Assembly: GCA_001940725.1 (NCBI GenBank)
Contig: MDVR01000039.1
Location: forward strand, 1 to 39,121
DNA: 39,121 nucleotides
DNA from: Candidatus Heimdallarchaeota archaeon LC_2
GTDB taxonomy: Archaea; Asgardarchaeota; Heimdallarchaeia; Heimdallarchaeales; Kariarchaeaceae
Reading direction: 5' to 3'
Position numbers and translations under genes: made by a program. Shown piece by piece: positions 19,392 to 27,374 of the stretch (its first letter is position 1; each line of letters opens with the position of its first letter). Below the pieces are notes generated by a model that did not search any database, had not been told where the DNA came from, and worked only from the letters and a program-made list of their open reading frames with translations.

Positions 19392-20846
19392 ATTATTACT
19401 TTAACAGATTCTCTTAATACTTGGAGCCCATTTATTGTCTTAGTTGTAGGGATTTTCATTATTTTAATGATCGACCTCTTTTTTAGGGAGCGTGCTCGAG
19501 AATGGTTAGTAGGAACTACTATTCTAATATTATTATCAAATGCCTATCTTATCATAACAAGAAATCTTGATGACAATTTAAAAAATCATGAATACTTCCG
19601 ATTTGGCGATTTCTTTGAATTTTTTGCAGTAATAGCCTTGCTTTCATCAGTTATTGTTGTTTTCTCGGCTTGGAAAGATATGAATTTGGAACTTGATTTA
19701 GGCGTATTTTATTCATTATTATTGCTGTCAAATCTTGGAGGTCTTTTAGTTGCATCATCAAGAAGTTTCATTCCACTTTATATTGGATACGAATTAGTAT
19801 CTATTCCTACATATGCAATGGTTGCATTTAGAAAGAAGAATAAACCAACTGCTGAGGCTGCTATGAAAATATTTCTACTTGGGGCACTTTCGAGTGCAAT
19901 AATAATTTATGGTCTAGCAATGTATTATGGAGCTACTGGTACTTTTAATATGGGTGCACCTGCACTTGCTGACTCTCAAGGCTTACAATTAGCTGCAATT
20001 GCATTAATCGCAGCAGGTAGTGGATTTAAAATTGGGTTAGTCCCATTCCACTTCTGGATCCCAGATGTCTATTCTGGTGCCTCAATTTCAGTTGTCAATT
20101 TCTTATCTGCGAGTTCTAAAAAGATGGCGTTTGCTTTTGTCTTTCAACTATTCTTTGTTGGAATGCGTTTTTGGTCAGATCAATGGGGTATCTTATTTGC
20201 GGTGTTGGCAACTTTATCTGTTATAATCGGAAATATTGCTGCGGTTATTCAAGATCGTCTGCTCAGGATAATAGCATACTCGACAATAGCTCAAGCTGGA
20301 TATATCACAATGGGAATTGCGGCATATGCAGTTGGATTAGAAAATAACGATGTTGATCTACAGTACAATGCGATGAATGGAATTATATTTCATATAATTG
20401 CCCATGTATTGATGAAAGGAGCAGCAATTGTAATTATTCTCATTATTGTTGATAGTTATGATGGAGATGATCGCTTAGAAAATTTCCGAGGATTACTTCA
20501 CAAAGATCCCTTAATGGGTGGTGCTTTAGCACTATCTATGTTTAGCTTAATGGGAATTCCACCCTTAGCAGGATTTTTTGGAAAGTTATTTCTTTTCTTA
20601 GCTGTTGTTGATGCTGGTTTAATTTGGTTAGCGTTTATTGGAGTTATAGGATCTGCAATAAGTATTTTCTATTATGCAAGAGTCATAAGAATCATGGTTG
20701 ATAAGCCAACCGATGATGTAAAAATTACACAATTTACCCCAATTAAATTATTAGTATTGATATTAACGATTTTAACTGTTGTTATGGCTGTTTCTGGCGA
20801 CCTAATTTATGATAAGGCTGTAAAAATTGTTGATGGTCTCTATTAA
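19392..20846 (+). CDS. nuoN: Complex I subunit N (antiporter-like), probable ATT start
   Basis: The core contains FIPLYIGYELVSIPTYAMVAF with the helix-5 glutamate, KIGLVPFHFWIPDVYSG and RLLRIIAYSTIAQAGY, all typical of NuoN. The first ATG, at 19467, lies inside the first membrane helix. The frame is open back to a TGA at 19386-19388, and the added residues (TDSLNTWSPFIVLVVGIFII) supply the missing helix 1. No ATG, GTG or TTG exists in that stretch. AAGGAG at 19380-19385 is 6 bases before an in-frame ATT at 19392, the same spacing as in nuoK. Starting there gives 484 residues, close to the usual length. If ATT is not used, the protein is 459 residues from ATG 19467. Confidence 0.93.
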   Translation: MITLTDSLNTWSPFIVLVVGIFIILMIDLFFRERAREWLVGTTILILLSNAYLIITRNLDDNLKNHEYFRFGDFFEFFAVIALLSSVIVVFSAWKDMNLELDLGVFYSLLLLSNLGGLLVASSRSFIPLYIGYELVSIPTYAMVAFRKKNKPTAEAAMKIFLLGALSSAIIIYGLAMYYGATGTFNMGAPALADSQGLQLAAIALIAAGSGFKIGLVPFHFWIPDVYSGASISVVNFLSASSKKMAFAFVFQLFFVGMRFWSDQWGILFAVLATLSVIIGNIAAVIQDRLLRIIAYSTIAQAGYITMGIAAYAVGLENNDVDLQYNAMNGIIFHIIAHVLMKGAAIVIILIIVDSYDGDDRLENFRGLLHKDPLMGGALALSMFSLMGIPPLAGFFGKLFLFLAVVDAGLIWLAFIGVIGSAISIFYYARVIRIMVDKPTDDVKITQFTPIKLLVLILTILTVVMAVSGDLIYDKAVKIVDGLY

Positions 20847-20922
20847 ATATAAATATTATAATCTAGTTCATATCAACTAATAATATAAAATAATTAATTT
20901 CCTATTATCACTTATAATATTC

Positions 20923-20932
20923 TTTTTTTTTT
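20923..20932 (+). terminator. Probable poly-T terminator after nuoN
   Basis: A run of ten T residues about 76 bases after the nuoN stop and about 50 bases before the next start. Archaeal transcription commonly stops at U-tracts. No strong hairpin precedes it. Confidence 0.45.
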
Positions 20933-20980
20933 ACAACCATATCATTTGATTTATTATTAATAAAATGAAGATACAATAAG

Positions 20981-22000
20981 GTGACGTTGGAACAGAGTGT
21001 CAATCTGTTTAAGGCTGATCGGGAACTAATAACCGATTGGATTAAAGAAATAATTAGTGATGAATATGAGAATTCAGTTCTCCGTCAAATGATTATTCCT
21101 GTTTTTGCTAATGAAAACAGTAAAAAGTTACGCCCCCTTATTATAGTATATTGCTTCAGAATGATAGTTGGCGAAGATGAAGACGAATCCTTATTGAAGC
21201 CTTTGTGTTCTGCAATTGAAATTAGTCATAACGCATCTCTACTCATCGATGATATTTTTGATAAGGATTTACTTAGACGAGGCGAAGAATCATTTTTCGT
21301 TAAACATGGTACGTTCAGCGCCTTATCTATCGCTTATAATTTATCCGCATTTGTTTTTGAGCTTTCTACAAGAGCTGACAATCCTACAATTGTTAGAGAA
21401 TATGGTAAAGCTGGTACTGCACTTTCGTCTGCTCTATACCTTTCAAAAGATCTGAAATCAAAGAAGAAAGTATCCAAGGAATTTTTTATGGATGTTCTTC
21501 ATAGAAAGACTTCTGCACTTTTCGAAACTTCTGCTAAAATTGGAGCCTTACTTTCAGGTCATTTCAAAGATATTGATACATCGACCATTGATGTTGTAGC
21601 GAAATTTGGTCAGTTATTTGGTACCGCTTATCAGCTCCGTGATGATGTTTTAGCCATCATAGGTTCCATTGAGGACCTAGGGAAAGAACCTGATTCAGAC
21701 ATCACCAATCGATTTCAATCTTTAATTACAATTGAAGCCATGGGATTGGCGTCTGACAAAGATCGTATTAAATTAGAAGATTTTTATTTAAATGCAGATG
21801 AAATTGACCCAGAGACTATAAGGAATATTCTAATTGATAGTGGAGGCGTGAAAAAAGTAATTGATACCACTCTTGAACTTAGAAACGAAGCATTGGCAAT
21901 CCTATCGACATTTCCTGATTCTAATGCCAAAGACAAATTAATTAAATTGACATCCCTTATTAATTTTGAATCTCTAAAGCCATATATTCTAAACAAATAA
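20981..22000 (+). CDS. Polyprenyl diphosphate synthase (trans, GGPP-type)
   Basis: This 339-residue enzyme has both aspartate-rich motifs of the trans-isoprenyl diphosphate synthases: DDIFD at 90-94 and DDVLA at 221-225, with LLRRGE after the first. It condenses isopentenyl diphosphate with an allylic diphosphate. The residues four and five places before the first motif are small (A85, S86), which in this family usually permits long chains. C20 or longer products, for archaeal ether lipids, are likely. The gene starts at GTG. It precedes a nucleotidyltransferase and inositol-phosphate synthase genes, which would suit membrane lipid synthesis. Confidence 0.9.
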   Translation: MTLEQSVNLFKADRELITDWIKEIISDEYENSVLRQMIIPVFANENSKKLRPLIIVYCFRMIVGEDEDESLLKPLCSAIEISHNASLLIDDIFDKDLLRRGEESFFVKHGTFSALSIAYNLSAFVFELSTRADNPTIVREYGKAGTALSSALYLSKDLKSKKKVSKEFFMDVLHRKTSALFETSAKIGALLSGHFKDIDTSTIDVVAKFGQLFGTAYQLRDDVLAIIGSIEDLGKEPDSDITNRFQSLITIEAMGLASDKDRIKLEDFYLNADEIDPETIRNILIDSGGVKKVIDTTLELRNEALAILSTFPDSNAKDKLIKLTSLINFESLKPYILNK

Positions 22001-22090
22001 TATGAACGTAAATGTGTGTATAACGTCTTTTAAATGCGAATACAAAAACAAAGCTCTTTTATTGCTAAATTTATTTGGAATTGTTAATTT

Positions 22091-22801
22091 ATGAATGTGT
22101 CAGAAGCAATTATTCTAGCAGGTGGAAAAGGTAAGAGAATGAGAAGTATTACTCAGGATAAGATTCCCAAATCACTTACTTTGATACAATCACAATCGAT
22201 TCTAGAATGGGAGCTTAAATGGTTAGCTCGAGAGAAGGTATCACATGTGATTCTAGCCACAGGGCATCTGAGTCATGTTATTGAAGATCATATGGGAACT
22301 GAATATTCATGTGATTTTGGGAAAATTGATTTAACCTACAGCCCTGAAAAAGAAAAGCTTGGAAGTGGTGGCGCTGTTAAATTGGCTGCTGAACAGTTAT
22401 CAACTAATCATTCCTATTTAGTGAATGGTGATATTCTTTCAAATGCCAAACTAGAAGATATGAAATCTCTTCATTTTGCATCTGATGTATATGCTACCAT
22501 GTATTTAACAAAAATGCGATCACCATATGGAGTAGTAAATTATAAAAAAAACTTGATCACAGAATTCAAAGAAAAGCCTCTTCTTGATGTGTTTATTCAC
22601 GGTGGTATTGATATTATTCAATCGGATCAATTTGATCGCTTCCCAGATCGTGGTCAAATGGAAGATACAATTTTTGTTGAATTCGCAGAAGAAAACAAAT
22701 TTGCAGCATATAGACCGAAAGAACTTGACTTTTGGATGTCGATTGATAGTGAAAAGGATTATGACAATGCAAATACAAATTGGTTAGGCATTGCAAAATA
22801 A
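22091..22801 (+). CDS. Sugar/polyol-phosphate nucleotidyltransferase
   Basis: A 236-residue nucleotidyltransferase with AIILAGGKGKRM at the N-terminus, PKSL at about 29-32, EKLGSGGAV and the metal-site LVNGDIL. The pattern is closest to HddC/RmlA-like enzymes, which make an NDP-sugar from a sugar 1-phosphate and NTP. No hexapeptide acyltransferase tail is present. The substrate cannot be read from sequence. The nearby inositol-phosphate synthases raise the possibility of an inositol or lipid-headgroup substrate, but this is inference. A TATA-like box lies about 26 bases before the ATG. Confidence 0.85.
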   Translation: MNVSEAIILAGGKGKRMRSITQDKIPKSLTLIQSQSILEWELKWLAREKVSHVILATGHLSHVIEDHMGTEYSCDFGKIDLTYSPEKEKLGSGGAVKLAAEQLSTNHSYLVNGDILSNAKLEDMKSLHFASDVYATMYLTKMRSPYGVVNYKKNLITEFKEKPLLDVFIHGGIDIIQSDQFDRFPDRGQMEDTIFVEFAEENKFAAYRPKELDFWMSIDSEKDYDNANTNWLGIAK

Positions 22802-22891
22802 ATATTATTTTATAAAATTTGATAAACAAAGTTACTAATATCAATTTTGTAATAATAAAATGCTTAAGGTATAAAGATAGATCTAGCTATA

Positions 22892-23293
22892 GTGTATTCT
22901 ATTAGTTTACGGGACCATTTAAAAGTTGCATTCTCACTTGAAGGAATGCAGTATGGGGCAGGTCAAAATGTCCATGGAGCAACATACACTTTAGACGTGA
23001 CCTTTTATAGTAAAGAACTAGACTCCGAAGGGGTTGTCATAAGTTTTAATCTAGCAACACAAATAATTGGAAAAGTAATTTCTCTTTACAATTACAAATA
23101 TCTTGATGATTTAGCTGAATTTAAAGAAAGAAATGCAACAATGGAATATTTGTGTAAAGTTATATTGGAAAAACTGGATCGTCAATTAACATTAATTGAT
23201 ATTCCGAATAAAACCTTAAGTAGATTAAGCGTGGCGATTGCAGATGCAACATTAGCAAAGGTAACCTACACCAAAGAAGTCGACGGGTCGTAA
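22892..23293 (+). CDS. 6-pyruvoyltetrahydropterin synthase-like protein lacking zinc ligands
   Basis: The 133-residue length and the pattern HGATYTLDVTFYS, then NATMEYLCKVILEKL, match the PTPS/QueD fold. Active members bind zinc through three histidines, one in FxxxH and two in HGH. Here the first position is F14-SLE-G18, and HGH reads H28-G-A30, so two of three ligands are absent. The usual catalytic cysteine is also missing. It may be a structural paralogue, or one with changed chemistry in pterin or deazapurine metabolism; folP and folK lie 3-5 kb away. It starts at GTG. I am sure of the fold family but not of the activity. Confidence 0.75.
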   Translation: MYSISLRDHLKVAFSLEGMQYGAGQNVHGATYTLDVTFYSKELDSEGVVISFNLATQIIGKVISLYNYKYLDDLAEFKERNATMEYLCKVILEKLDRQLTLIDIPNKTLSRLSVAIADATLAKVTYTKEVDGS

Positions 23294-23503
23294 TTTAACA
23301 AACCACAGAAAATAAATTTGTTTAGATTCAAATTAAATTAATAAATTGGGTTGAGAATTAATTATATGATCACTACTGTAAATTTAAAATAAAAGCACAC
23401 TATTATATGGTGATATAATATTATTTTATAATTTCATATTAAAAATTAGGGTTAATATGTCGCTTTTTTTAAATGATAATAAGTTTTGTAGATTGTTGTT
23501 AAC

Positions 23504-24583
23504 ATGACTCGAAAAATCAAAATAGCCATTGCAGGTCTCGGAAGTTGTGCATCGGCAATTATACAAGGTCTTGAACATTACAAAGATGCAGATGATGAAA
23601 CATTTGTTCCTGGATTAATGCATGTTCGATTTGGTCCTTATCACATAAGTGATCTAGAAATTGTTGCAGCTTTTGACATAAACACTAATAAAATCGGTAA
23701 AGATATCTCAGAAGCAATTTTTGCTAAACCAAATGCTGCAAGAAAATTTGCAGATGTTCCATATAAGAATGTGATGGTTCTTCCAGGACCCATATCAGAC
23801 GGTGTAGCTCCACACATGAGGAAATCATTTTTCTGTTACGAAAATGATGATGATGCTGTTGATGTCACCACTGTTTTAAAAGATACTAAAGCCGATATAT
23901 TAGTAAATTTCCTTCCAGTAGGATCTGAGAATGCAACCAAGATTTATGCACAAGCAGCATTAGATGCTGGTATTGCATTTGCGAACGGAATTCCTTCTTT
24001 CATCGTTTCCGATGATGAATGGGGGCAAAAATTCAAAGATGCAGGTATCCCATGCGCTGGTGACGATATTAAATCTCAATTAGGAGCAACAATTTTACAT
24101 AGAGTTCTCATGCAATTAATGGATGACAGAGGTATTAAAGTTCAAGAAACCTATCAATTGAATGTAGGTGGAAATACCGATTTCGAAAATATGAAACAAG
24201 AAGCGCGTTTAACAACAAAAAGAATTTCAAAAACTATGGCAGTAACTTCTGTATTACCTTATGATGTTCCAACAAGAATAGGTCCTTCCGATTTTGTTCC
24301 ATTTTTAGAGGATGAAAAGATCTGTTACCTACATGCTGTAGGACAAAATTTTGGTGAGAATCCAGTTAGCGTACACTTGAAATTATCAGTACAGGATTCA
24401 CCCAATTCTGCAGGTGTAATGATTGATGTAATTAGAGCATTAGCTATTGCACAAGATAGAGGACTTTCAGGTCCTATGATCTCAATTTCTGCATACAGTT
24501 TTAAACATCCTCCTAAACAAATTGAGGATTTCAAAGCTAAACTGCAGGTTGAGGCCTTTATTAGAGGAGAAGTGGATGCATAA
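23504..24583 (+). CDS. Myo-inositol-1-phosphate synthase
   Basis: This 359-residue protein has the NAD-binding AGLGSCASA at 10-18, GDDIKSQLGATILHR from 186, and NVGGNTDF from 220. The lysines K239, K243 (KRISKT), K272 and K334 fall at the spacing I recall for the catalytic lysines of the Archaeoglobus enzyme. It isomerises glucose 6-phosphate to inositol 1-phosphate with transient NAD reduction, the precursor of inositol lipids in archaea. The next gene is a divergent paralogue whose ATG overlaps the TAA of this one by one base. A TATA-like TTTAAAT lies about 30 bases before the ATG. Confidence 0.92.
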   Translation: MTRKIKIAIAGLGSCASAIIQGLEHYKDADDETFVPGLMHVRFGPYHISDLEIVAAFDINTNKIGKDISEAIFAKPNAARKFADVPYKNVMVLPGPISDGVAPHMRKSFFCYENDDDAVDVTTVLKDTKADILVNFLPVGSENATKIYAQAALDAGIAFANGIPSFIVSDDEWGQKFKDAGIPCAGDDIKSQLGATILHRVLMQLMDDRGIKVQETYQLNVGGNTDFENMKQEARLTTKRISKTMAVTSVLPYDVPTRIGPSDFVPFLEDEKICYLHAVGQNFGENPVSVHLKLSVQDSPNSAGVMIDVIRALAIAQDRGLSGPMISISAYSFKHPPKQIEDFKAKLQVEAFIRGEVDA

Positions 24584-25635
24584 TGAGTAATAAAAATCAA
24601 ATTAAAGTTGCCTTAGCAGGTGTTGGAAATCTTAGTTCTGCATTGGTACAAGCAGTTGAATATTACAAAAAACACAGCACAAGAGAATTAATGTACCCTA
24701 AAATGGGTGGTTTGTCAATACCGGATATAATAATTGTTGCTGCATTTGATGTTGATGAAAGAAAAGTTGGTTTTGATTTATCGAAAGCAATTTTTGCACC
24801 TCCAAATAATCAAAGAGAAATTATGGAATTACCTGAATCAGGGGTAATAGTACAAAAATCACCTCTGCTAGATGGCTTATCCGAATATACACATGATGTC
24901 GTAAAAGTATCTACTGAAGCAGATGTTAATGTTTCTGAGGTTCTTAAAGCAACAGGTGCTGAACTACTTATCTTGAATACCCCATCAGGTGCCGAAGAGG
25001 CAGTTAACTATCTCACTCAGGCTGCATTGGATGCTGGTGTGGGTGTTATCAATTCAACACCTTCCCTAGTTGTTGGAAATAGTAATTGGGTGAAAAAATT
25101 CAAAGAAAAAAGTTTACCTTTAATTGGTGATGATCTTCAAAGTCAAGCAGGTGGGACAGTTTTTCATAAAGGATTATTGGAAATTCTTAATGAACAAGCA
25201 GTAGTAGTAGAAGATACTTATCAGCTAGATGTTAGTGGTGGACTAGAAGGCCTTACAACATTGGATTATGAACGAAGAAGTCTTAAAAGAGGGACAAAAG
25301 AAAATTCAATCAAACGCTCATTACCTTATGATATTAGAGTTGCAGCTGGAACTACCGATTATCTTGATTTTCTTGGAAGCCGAAGGATAGGGCATTATTG
25401 GGTCTTTGGTAAGAGTTTTCTCGGACAAGATGTGAAAATTGACATTAGAATGGAAATTGATGATAGCAATGGTGCGGCTTCTTTAGTAGATGCCATTCGA
25501 GCTGCTAAATTGGCAATGCGAAAGGGAATTTCTGGTCCTGTTAATAGTATATGTGCTCATTTATTTAAAATGCCACCTGTCAGTTTATCTAGAAAAAATG
25601 CTGCAATAGCATTTGAAGAATTTGTAACTAGTTAG
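24583..25635 (+). CDS. Divergent paralogue of inositol-1-phosphate synthase
   Basis: Over its 350 residues this protein aligns along the whole upstream synthase but with changes in the active region. AGLGSCASA becomes AGVGNLSSA, GDDIKSQ becomes GDDLQSQ (Q186), and GGNTDF is replaced by SGGLEG. The lysine equivalent to K272 is R268. K235, K239 and the FK of LFKMPP are kept. The start overlaps the previous stop (TAATG), so both subunits are probably made together. A pseudo-enzyme subunit of a mixed tetramer, or an enzyme with another substrate, are the main options. Family members are homotetramers as far as I know. Confidence 0.85.
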   Translation: MSNKNQIKVALAGVGNLSSALVQAVEYYKKHSTRELMYPKMGGLSIPDIIIVAAFDVDERKVGFDLSKAIFAPPNNQREIMELPESGVIVQKSPLLDGLSEYTHDVVKVSTEADVNVSEVLKATGAELLILNTPSGAEEAVNYLTQAALDAGVGVINSTPSLVVGNSNWVKKFKEKSLPLIGDDLQSQAGGTVFHKGLLEILNEQAVVVEDTYQLDVSGGLEGLTTLDYERRSLKRGTKENSIKRSLPYDIRVAAGTTDYLDFLGSRRIGHYWVFGKSFLGQDVKIDIRMEIDDSNGAASLVDAIRAAKLAMRKGISGPVNSICAHLFKMPPVSLSRKNAAIAFEEFVTS

Positions 25636-25769
25636 TCTTCATTTAAAATGAAAAACTTAATGTAGATTAAAATCAAACTTAAATCAAATAAAAATGGAAA
25701 AATAAATTCCATAAAGGTGATGTCTCCAATTATTAATCCGTAGGAAATTATTAGGTTTGCAGTAATCAT
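25632..25769 (-). CDS. Possible 45-residue two-helix membrane peptide
   Basis: On the minus strand an ATG at 25769 opens a frame with two hydrophobic segments (ANLIISYGLIIGDI and FPFLFDLSLILIYIKFF) ending LNED at TAA 25632-25634. A TTG at 25793 would add eight hydrophobic residues. It overlaps the end of the preceding gene by three bases and lies downstream of the tRNA on the same strand. AT-rich spacer often encodes hydrophobic peptides by chance, so support is weak. Confidence 0.25.
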   Translation of the reverse strand: MITANLIISYGLIIGDITFMEFIFPFLFDLSLILIYIKFFILNED

Positions 25770-25853
25770 TAAAACTAATATCAATATACGCAATTAATCC
25801 ACATTATGGTAATATTGCTAATAAAATTAATATTTGTTTGGATAAATAAACTA

Positions 25854-25958
25854 TGAGCGTGAGGGGATTTGTTCAATTTGTATCCACAAATACAAAAAAT
25901 TGAACCCCCGACAAACGGATTAAGAGTCCGCCACTCTGCCAAGCTGAGTTACACGCCC
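25854..25958 (-). tRNA. tRNA-Lys (CTT) with an intron in the T loop
   Basis: All arms can be folded. The acceptor 5' strand GGGCGTG (25952-25958) pairs with CACGCTC (25855-25861), with one G-T pair and discriminator A at 25854. The D stem is ACTC/GAGT. The anticodon stem GCGGA/TCCGT closes loop CTCTTAA, so the anticodon is CTT (25922-25924), reading lysine AAG. The T stem is GGGGG (25905-25909) with CCCCT (25862-25866). Between its strands are 38 bases instead of 7, which implies an intron of about 31 bases, approximately 25871-25901. Removing it leaves TTCAAAT, a normal T loop. The insert forms a hairpin (GTTCAATTT with AAATTGAAC), consistent with a relaxed bulge-helix-bulge. The exact splice sites are ambiguous by a few bases because of repeated A residues. 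Confidence 0.9.
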
Positions 25959-26126
25959 GAAGTTTGTGATTATAACAATTCTAAATGAATTGATATTATG
26001 TTAGATTGAAGTTTTCGCTAATTAAATTAATCGGTGTCGTCCTACCTAACTGTTTTCAAATAAAATTTAAAAGAATCTAACAAATCATTTTTTCAATAAC
26101 CAAATCTATAATGAAGTGATAAATTA

Positions 26127-26975
26127 TTATGATCTGATAATTGCATCAGTCATTCTAGCTATCCTAGACATAAATTTAACATCATGAACTCGAACAATAT
26201 TTGCTCCATTTTGGATACCAATTGATATTGAAGCGGCTGTACCTTCAATTCTTTCATTCGGTGAAAGATCGAGTGTATATCCAATAAATGATTTTCGAGA
26301 AGAACCTAATAGAATTGGAAAACCCATTGACTGAAATTTATTAAGATTGTTTATAATCTGCAAATTCTGTTCCACGGTTTTCCCAAAACCAATACCTGGA
26401 TCAATAATAATGTTATTTTTATCCACACCCTTGGATAGAGCTAAATTGATTGAGACCAACAAATCTTCTTGAATTTCCTCAATTAAATTATCGTATTCAA
26501 CATCCACATATCTACCTCCAAGTTGGTCCTGTTGCGATACATCTTTCGGTTTACTCCGATTATGCATGATTATTATTGGGCAGGAAGCTTCAGCAACTAC
26601 GTCAGCCATATTTGGATCCATCCTTAATCCCCAGACATCATTTACCCAATTTGCTCCTGCATTCAATGCTTCTCTAGCAACTTTAGATTTGTATGTATCA
26701 ATTGAGATTGGCACATTAATCTCTGCTTTAATGGCTTTGATCACAGGTATGACTCGATTTAGTTCATCATCTGTAGAAATCAGAGTACTTCCCGGCCTAG
26801 TACTTTCACCTCCAATATCTATAATATCTGCACCCCATGATACAAATTGCTTTACTTGCTTTATTATGTCGGTAAGTGGTTTTTTAAACACTCCATCTCC
26901 TGAGAATGAATCATGAGTAATATTTACAATTCCCATAACATATGTCTTTTCACTCCAATTGAAAGGCATGATCAT
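26127..26975 (-). CDS. folP: Dihydropteroate synthase
   Basis: The 282-residue TIM-barrel enzyme shows GIVNITHDSFS at 15-25 and DIIDIGGESTRPGS near 55-68, the two pterin and pyrophosphate binding signatures. WVNDVWGL, IIMHNRS, IIDPGIGFGK and LLGSSRKSFIG follow in the right order. It joins the hydroxymethylpterin diphosphate made by FolK to p-aminobenzoate. folK lies on the same strand 0.5 kb upstream, separated by a structured RNA candidate. A start at the second Met (residue 3) is possible. Confidence 0.93.
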   Translation of the reverse strand: MIMPFNWSEKTYVMGIVNITHDSFSGDGVFKKPLTDIIKQVKQFVSWGADIIDIGGESTRPGSTLISTDDELNRVIPVIKAIKAEINVPISIDTYKSKVAREALNAGANWVNDVWGLRMDPNMADVVAEASCPIIIMHNRSKPKDVSQQDQLGGRYVDVEYDNLIEEIQEDLLVSINLALSKGVDKNNIIIDPGIGFGKTVEQNLQIINNLNKFQSMGFPILLGSSRKSFIGYTLDLSPNERIEGTAASISIGIQNGANIVRVHDVKFMSRIARMTDAIIRS

Positions 26976-27059
26976 TTTCTTATATAATCTGATAATTATT
27001 AAGAATTCATGTTCTGCAACTCCATATATGATGTCGCCATCACTTCATTTTTCTTCTAG

Positions 27060-27342
27060 AAAAAAGGAAAATCAAATTTAAATGGATTTTATTCAATAAT
27101 GAACGGTGCATCCTTCTGCTTCTCGTCCTTCTGGAGTCAACAAAGACAGCGTTTCCGTGATATTTTACCACTGGTTGATCATTTTCAGTCCGTGAACTGA
27201 GTACCAGCGTTCCTGCTATTTGTTTTACCAAACACAGGTTAGGACAACCATTATGGTCTTTCGGTACGCTCCTACTTTTCCGTTCTCCTTCATAGATTTA
27301 GGAAGAAGTGACAGGTAGACACTTACCTAGTCCTCTTACACC
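27060..27342 (-). ncRNA. Unassigned structured RNA candidate between folK and folP
   Basis: A block of about 240 bases is clearly richer in G and C than the surrounding spacer and has no convincing protein frame. Read on the minus strand, its ends can pair (GGTGT at 27338-27342 with GCACC at 27105-27109). Inside are hairpins such as AAGTG/CACTT within AGGA/TCCT, CAGT/ACTG and ACCAT/ATGGT, plus purine-rich loops (GGAAAC, CGAAAG, AGAAGG). A T6 run at about 27060-27067 would end the transcript. I looked for the conserved blocks of RNase P RNA and SRP RNA and did not find them, but remote versions of either cannot be excluded. Exact ends are uncertain. Confidence 0.6.
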
Positions 27343-27358
27343 TTTAGTTATTAAAGGT
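27340..27358. repeat. Inverted repeat at the 5' edge of the RNA candidate
   Basis: ACCTTTA and TAAAGGT are separated by five bases. It lies just at the predicted upstream edge of the minus-strand RNA and could be its first hairpin or a promoter-proximal operator. Confidence 0.45.
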
Positions 27359-27374
27359 AGTAAGTTTAATGTAA

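Noticed and set aside
27040..27231. 63-codon frame on the minus strand
   Set aside because: It lies in the G+C-rich RNA candidate, is full of Arg and Ser without a domain pattern, and covers only part of the structured block.
27060..27342. RNase P or SRP RNA assignment for the RNA candidate
   Set aside because: I did not find the GAGGAAAGUCC and ACAGAA blocks of RNase P, nor the GGAAG/AGCAG loop of SRP helix 8. I therefore left it unassigned.
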